From: Zizania palustris
Taxonomy: Eukaryota; Streptophyta; Magnoliopsida; Poales; Poaceae
Assembly (NCBI GenBank): GCA_019279435.1
Contig: JAAALK010000287.1
Coordinates: 17,422,162-17,486,161 of the forward strand
Length of the DNA: 64,000 nt
Direction of reading: 5' to 3'
This document shows positions 59,022-64,000 of this stretch, one piece after another. Every line of letters begins with the position of its first letter. Positions within the stretch are counted from its first letter, which is position 1. The notes below the pieces were generated by a model. That model saw only the letters and a program-made list of their open reading frames with translations, had not been told where the DNA came from and searched no databases. The position numbers and the translations under genes were made by a program.

Positions 59022-62000
59022 TGTGGCGCCCCGATTTACCGAAATCAGAACATTATTGAATTTCATAAGAAAAACAATAATACAAGAGGTTCATCATGCG
59101 ACAACGTACATACGACAGTATTCATGGTACGTAGACCATATTTATTACATCAGAGTTGAAATAAAAGTAATAAAAGTAAACAGCATGACGAACGCCTTCT
59201 TCAGGATCTTTGCTTGACTGGGTCGCTACTCCAGACCGTCTTCATAGTAGGCATCTTCTGTGGTGTTCAATGGGTATGAGTACAAAAAGTACTCAACAAG
59301 CCACCGCAAATGCAAGTAATAATGCAGGGTCATAAACAAGGAAGGGTAATGACTAACAGTGCGGAAAAGTACATTTTTAGTCATTGCATTTAGTGTAGTC
59401 AAATTTAATCATGCAGAAAAGTAAACATGAACATCAATAACATCATCTAACTCGAGGAGTACGTTTTACCTCCTCGCACAACAGTCCTTACATGTCAAAC
59501 CATCATGCACATACATATTCAAAGTAATCTAACTGTGGGATGTCACGCAACCCGCCCTTGACCGTGGGCTCGGCTTTTCGAAAAGATTAATGACTCTGAT
59601 CAGAGATGTACTACTGTACCCACAAGGCACGCACTCATCCCAAACGAGATGACCCATACCACGGGAACTCGTGCCAAAACCTCAGCATGAAATGCTCCAA
59701 GCGATAACCACCCGCTCTAGGTTTCGCCGGCGCGTCGGGCCGCATCCCGGCTAACGTCGCACCCCCTTTTGCGCCACGTCGGTACAAGACACCCGCAGGT
59801 GCTGCTTGACCCATCTCCAAATGGTGGCCTCGGTTTCGAACACTCCATACCTTAGTTAGGACTTACCCATTAGACTTGTGGTTAGTACGGAAGTGTATTG
59901 CAATGGATCCCTCAGACCAGTCCTTATAGTGCCCCGGGTGCTACCGACCAATGCCCTAGCTTGCACCCAGAACCCACCATGCATACACTCACAACCATAA
60001 CTCATCACCAACAGAATTCCAAGGATAAGAAGTAACGGGGATCATATAGTAGAACCATTTTACTACGACTCATTTTTATCATATAGCGATCGTGTCAATA
60101 CATTGGACACTAGCTAATATCATTAATCATGTGGTGACAAGGAGGTTAGGCGAGATAGCATGGCTTGGGTTGCACATCAAGGTCAGGGGATCCTAAATAA
60201 ATATATTGTAAGGGTTCATTTGACTAATGCATGTATAACCTATGTGTTTTAGCGATAGTTTAATAAATCATGGGTTCAATATGCTCAAAAAAATTGGTTT
60301 GGTGACTTGCCTTTTCCAGCGAATGGGGAGGGAGGAACTTTCGGGAAATATTCCGGCTCCTCGACGGCGTCGTAGTCTTTCCAACATAAATAAAGTAAAA
60401 TAAAATAAACACAACATACCATCAAACAATATAACATCACCTAATAAGCACATATGTTTAAGTTGGTTTGATTAAAAATAAAACAAGTTGTTAAGGTTCT
60501 GAAATTCATTATATAAATAATTTTAAAAGAAATTAAAATGAAGTTGTCCTTTGAAAAAGGGTTTTAAAAGTGATTGTTCTCATTTTTAAGTTCTCTAATA
60601 AATTTAAATTGAAAGGTCCATAGAAAACTTAGTGGTTTGATCATTTTTTAACAGGGAATGAATAAATATAAACTTGTCTGAAATTTAAATAATAAAAATT
60701 GTATTTTACCCTAAGGGCATTTGAAAACTTTATTAAATAAACATGAAATGTCCAAAGTAAACATACTGTTTTTATTGCATTAACATGTAGAGAATAAAAT
60801 TATAAATTTTCTGAAATTGAAATGACAATTTTTAGAGTTCAAATGCGCCAGATATGAATTTTACAAGTTTTAAATAGTTTATGGAATTTATTTCTAAATT
60901 TAAATCCCCTCGGGTCCACGGTGAGCCAGGCCCACGGTGAACCCGCGCACTATGCGCGTGGTCCGGCCCAATCTGGACCGTTGGATCCTGATCCAACGCG
61001 CGAGGGCGAGGCGGGGCGCTTAAGTGATAATGGACGACCACGATTAAAACGCGCGAAAGGGTACCACGTGGACGCAGGGGATCGAGTGTGGGTTTTAAAT
61101 GGAAATGAATGCGCAAGATTAAAATGTACCGCTTTGACCAGATCTGACGGTGCGGATCAGATCGCACACGTGGTGCAACTAGCGCAGCTCGATCTCGATC
61201 GCACGGTCGAGATCGAATCCGACACGGCACGGGTACTCGACCCGTGCCGGTCATCTTCTCCGACGACGGCGAGCGGGCCAAGGGCCACGGCGAGCGACGG
61301 CGGCCCTAGCTAAGCCTAGAAATGGAAAGAGGACGCTATGGCGTTCACGACGGTACCTTAGGCGAGGCGAGGGGTTGATGGAGCGCGGTCGGCGGTGAGG
61401 GTAGACGATGGAGTGGTTCAGGCTCCTCGTCGGCGATGGTGTTCTGGCGGGGTTCAACGTCGGCGGAGGGGTGGCCGAGGTTGCTGTCGTCCTTGCGGTC
61501 ACGATGGTGGCGAGGGCGTGGATGGAGGTGGTCCAAGGCGATGGCGAGCGGTGGCCGGAGGCGAAACAGTAGGAGTGCGCTAAAAGGCGAATTGCGAGTG
61601 CTCTGTTCGTTCTCGCGACGAGTGGGCGTGGGGGATCAAGTGCGGATGGCCAGGGGCTTAAATAGGTGTACCGGTGAGGTTTAATGGGCGTCGCATGCAA
61701 GGAAAGCCCAGGAGGGGTTTACTCACCGGCGAGGGCTCGGCCATGCACGTAAATGCGATCCGGAGGCTTAAACGCGTGTCTTAACGCGCTTAAATGGCCG
61801 GCGGGCCTTGGGGAATTTATTGCCGGGGTCGGTTTAACGGGAGGGAGAGCCGGCGAGCGGATCCGAGGCGAGGTCCTCGGCCGGCGGAGTTAGGGGGGTT
61901 GGCGTGAGTTTGATGACGGAACTGACAGAAGGGGCCACTGGCTAGCGGGCGCGAGTGCGCGAGGGAGAGGGCTGACGGGTGGGGCCGTGGTGTCGGGAGC

Positions 62001-62392
62001 GCACGTGAGGGGAGGCGATTGGCGCCGACAGGTGGGGCCGGGCTGTCAGCCTGAGGCGAGCGAGGGTGACGGGCTGGGCCGGCCGGGAGAGAGAGAAGGG
62101 AGGGGGGAGGCCCAATACTGTTTCAAAACATTTCTGAATAAAAATTATTCCAGGAAATAGATTAAAATCTTAGGGCTACTTCCAAGGTTGGTAAAAATTT
62201 ATAAAAATTCTCAAAAATATATTTTGGCCTTGGGAGTTTATACAAAAATTTTCAGCTCCTGGTTTGGTCATTAACTCTAAGTTGCAGTTCAAAAATGGTA
62301 GAGGAGGGTGTTTAAGGTATTTCCCAAATTAATAAATTCAAGAAATTGAATTAAATAATATCTTTATTACTTTGAAAATTTGGGGTGTTACA
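59022..62392 (-). repeat. 3-prime LTR of a chromodomain (Tekay/Del-like) gypsy element
   Basis: 3371 bp, TGTGGCGCCCCG at the low end and GGGGTGTTACA at the high end, so the minus-strand start is TGTAACACCCC. Very long LTRs of this form are typical of the Tekay/Del group. A TATA-like box (TATTTAAG on the minus strand) is at 61657-61664. Same family as the solo LTR at 19265-22531. GC-rich frames at 60832-61700 are U3 background, not genes. Confidence 0.85.
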
Positions 62393-62407
62393 AACCTATC
62401 CCCCTTA
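62393..62407 (-). promoter_or_regulatory. polypurine tract of the chromodomain element
   Basis: On the minus strand TAAGGGGGATAGGTT adjoins the LTR start TGTAACACCCC. Confidence 0.7.
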
Positions 62408-62436
62408 CAAAGAATCTCGTCCTCAAGATTAGAACG

Positions 62437-64000
62437 CTACTCGAATAACTCAGGGTATTGGGCTTTCAGTTCGTCTTCCTTTTCCCATGTAGCTTCTTCG
62501 GCGGGGTGGTTGTCCCACTGAACCTTGCAGAAGCGAACTACACGACTCCTGGTTACCCTTTCTTTGGTTTCCAAGATCTGGATGGGTTTCTCGATGTAGG
62601 TCAGGTCTTCTTGGACGGTGAGCTGTTGAAGGTCGGCTTGTTCGGCGGGCACACGAAGGCACTTCTTCAGCTGAGAGACATGGAACACATCATGAACCCC
62701 TGCCAAAGATGGAGGCAGTTCAAGTTGATATGCCACTTCTCCCTGTCGTCGGAGGATCTGAAAAGGTCCGACGTAGCGGGGTGCTAGCTTGCCTTTCATG
62801 TTGAACCTTTGAGTGCCTCGAAGGGGAGTGACTCGGAGATAGACATAATCGCCCTCCTCAAAGGTTAGGTCTCTTCGACGGTTATCGGCGTAGCTCTTCT
62901 GTCGGGACTGGGCTATCCTTAATCGATTCCTTATGATCTTGACCTTCTCTTTAGCTTCTCTTAATATATCTATCCCAAACAGTTGTGACTCTCCGGTCTG
63001 ATCCCAGAGCAACGGTGTTCTGCACTTACGCCCATAGAGTGCTTCGAACGGGGAGATTTGCAGGCTGGCTTGATAGCTGTTGTTGTAGGAGAACTCTACA
63101 TAGGGTAAGTTCTTGTCCCACATTCCGCCAAAGTCTAGAGCGCAAGCTCTAAGCATATCTTCCAATATCTGGTTGACCCTTTCGGTTTGACCGTCGGTCT
63201 GTGGATGATAGGCGGTGCTAAAGTTCAGCCGGGTGCCGAGTTCCTCTTGAAGGTTCTTCCAAAACTTGGAGGTAAACTGACTCCCACGGTCAGATACAAT
63301 CTTCTTAGGAACTCCGTGAAGGCACACGATCCGGGTCATATACAACCCAGCCAACTTGGTGACAATGTAAGTCGTCTTGACCGGGATGAAGTGAGCCACC
63401 TTGGTGAGTCGGTCGACGATTACCCAGATAGAATCGTGACCAGCTTGGGTTCTGGGAAGTCCTGTGATGAAGTCCATTCCTATCTCTTCCCACTTCCATT
63501 CAGGGACTTTGAGAGGCTGCAATAGTCCAGCAGGCCTTTGATGTTCTGCCTTGACTCGCCGGCATGTGTCGCACTTGGCCACATACTCAGCTATTTCTCT
63601 CTTCATGCTGACCCACCAATATTTTTCTTTCAGGTCTTGATACATTTTGGTACTCCCGGGATGTATGGAGTATAGAGTATCGTGGGCTTCTTGAAGGATG
63701 AGGGTTTTCAACTCAGGCTTGTCGGGTACGCATATCCGGTTTCCGAACCAGATGGTACCATGCTCGTCCTCGGAAAATCCGGGGGCTTTACCCTTCCACA
63801 TGTTCTGTAGGATCTCCAAGATATCTGGGTCTTCCTTCTGCTTTTCTCGGATCTGGTCTATCAAGATAGGCCGAGACTCCAAGGCAGCGAGGTACGCTCG
63901 GGTGGTGATCCCTAGATTCAGTCTTTCCATCTCCTTGTAGAGTAAAGGGGCTTGGTCCTGAATCATGATGGCATTGCAGTACCCTTTTCGACTAAGGGCG
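62437..64000 (-). CDS. gypsy pol C-terminal part: RNase H end, integrase, chromodomain (partial)
   Basis: Open from the window edge to the stop at 62437-62439 with no break (over 510 codons). The edge encodes ALSRKGYCNA, the end of RNase H. The integrase zinc finger follows (HDTLYSIHPGSTKMYQDL, CDTCRRVK). The catalytic core has MDFITGLP, IVDRLTKVAHF, VSDRGSQFT and HPQTDGQTERVNQ, so both Asp and the Glu are present. A C-terminal chromodomain (ILETKERVTRSR, VQWDNHPAEEATWE) should direct insertion toward modified histone tails, as known for chromoviruses. The lack of disruption contrasts with every other pol in the window and suggests a young element; the 5-prime half lies outside. Confidence 0.92.
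   Translation of the reverse strand, partial: ALSRKGYCNAIMIQDQAPLLYKEMERLNLGITTRAYLAALESRPILIDQIREKQKEDPDILEILQNMWKGKAPGFSEDEHGTIWFGNRICVPDKPELKTLILQEAHDTLYSIHPGSTKMYQDLKEKYWWVSMKREIAEYVAKCDTCRRVKAEHQRPAGLLQPLKVPEWKWEEIGMDFITGLPRTQAGHDSIWVIVDRLTKVAHFIPVKTTYIVTKLAGLYMTRIVCLHGVPKKIVSDRGSQFTSKFWKNLQEELGTRLNFSTAYHPQTDGQTERVNQILEDMLRACALDFGGMWDKNLPYVEFSYNNSYQASLQISPFEALYGRKCRTPLLWDQTGESQLFGIDILREAKEKVKIIRNRLRIAQSRQKSYADNRRRDLTFEEGDYVYLRVTPLRGTQRFNMKGKLAPRYVGPFQILRRQGEVAYQLELPPSLAGVHDVFHVSQLKKCLRVPAEQADLQQLTVQEDLTYIEKPIQILETKERVTRSRVVRFCKVQWDNHPAEEATWEKEDELKAQYPELFE

Overview
The window is plant nuclear DNA, most likely from a grass. The evidence is the families present (Tat-lineage and chromodomain Ty3/gypsy, Ty1/copia, Mutator-like and hAT elements, foldback MITEs) and one host gene whose first exon has the steep 5-prime GC gradient typical of Poaceae. 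The species cannot be fixed from sequence alone. Only one convincing host gene is visible: a two-exon RING-type E3 ubiquitin ligase (27106-32431, +) of the RF298/MIP1-like type. Nearly everything else is transposable element, mostly decayed and nested.

Layout, left to right. 1-839: 3-prime end and 3-prime LTR of a Ty3/gypsy element (+). 2294-18463: an outer LTR element (+; LTRs 2294-3418 and 17338-18463) holding a decayed antisense plant-mobile-domain (PMD) gene near its 3-prime LTR and interrupted by a Tat-type gypsy element in minus orientation (E1, 3665-14056). 18642-22563: two interleaved foldback MITEs split by a solo LTR (19265-22531) with a perfect 5-bp target duplication. 22771-26860: a structurally complete hAT element ending about 245 bp upstream of the E3 ligase start codon. 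27106-32431: the E3 ligase, with a 3.4-kb intron holding a tRNA-derived repeat.

33490-50594: remnants of a Mutator-like locus (transposase, sense-strand PMD gene, GRF zinc-finger genes) into which a composite of two LTR elements has come. Element C (35763-40601, minus) is a second copy of the outer PMD-bearing family and has lost its integrase core. Element D (40602-47508, plus) has two LTRs but no recognisable gag-pol; it carries a multi-exon gene on the antisense strand resembling the 'putative gypsy type transposon' domain family. 50800-55182: Ty1/copia 3-prime part (minus). 55183-59021: an internal fragment of the E1 family (E2, +). 59022-64000: 3-prime LTR and pol of a chromodomain (Tekay/Del-like) gypsy element (minus) whose visible reading frame is unbroken.

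The feature most worth attention is structural. Two different LTR-retrotransposon families (A/C and D) each carry an intron-containing gene on the antisense strand, and the PMD fold also occurs in sense orientation in the Mutator-like element that they interrupt. Extra open reading frames, including antisense ones, are known from Tat-lineage gypsy elements, so the principle is not new. The density, and the pol-less D element, are still worth checking.
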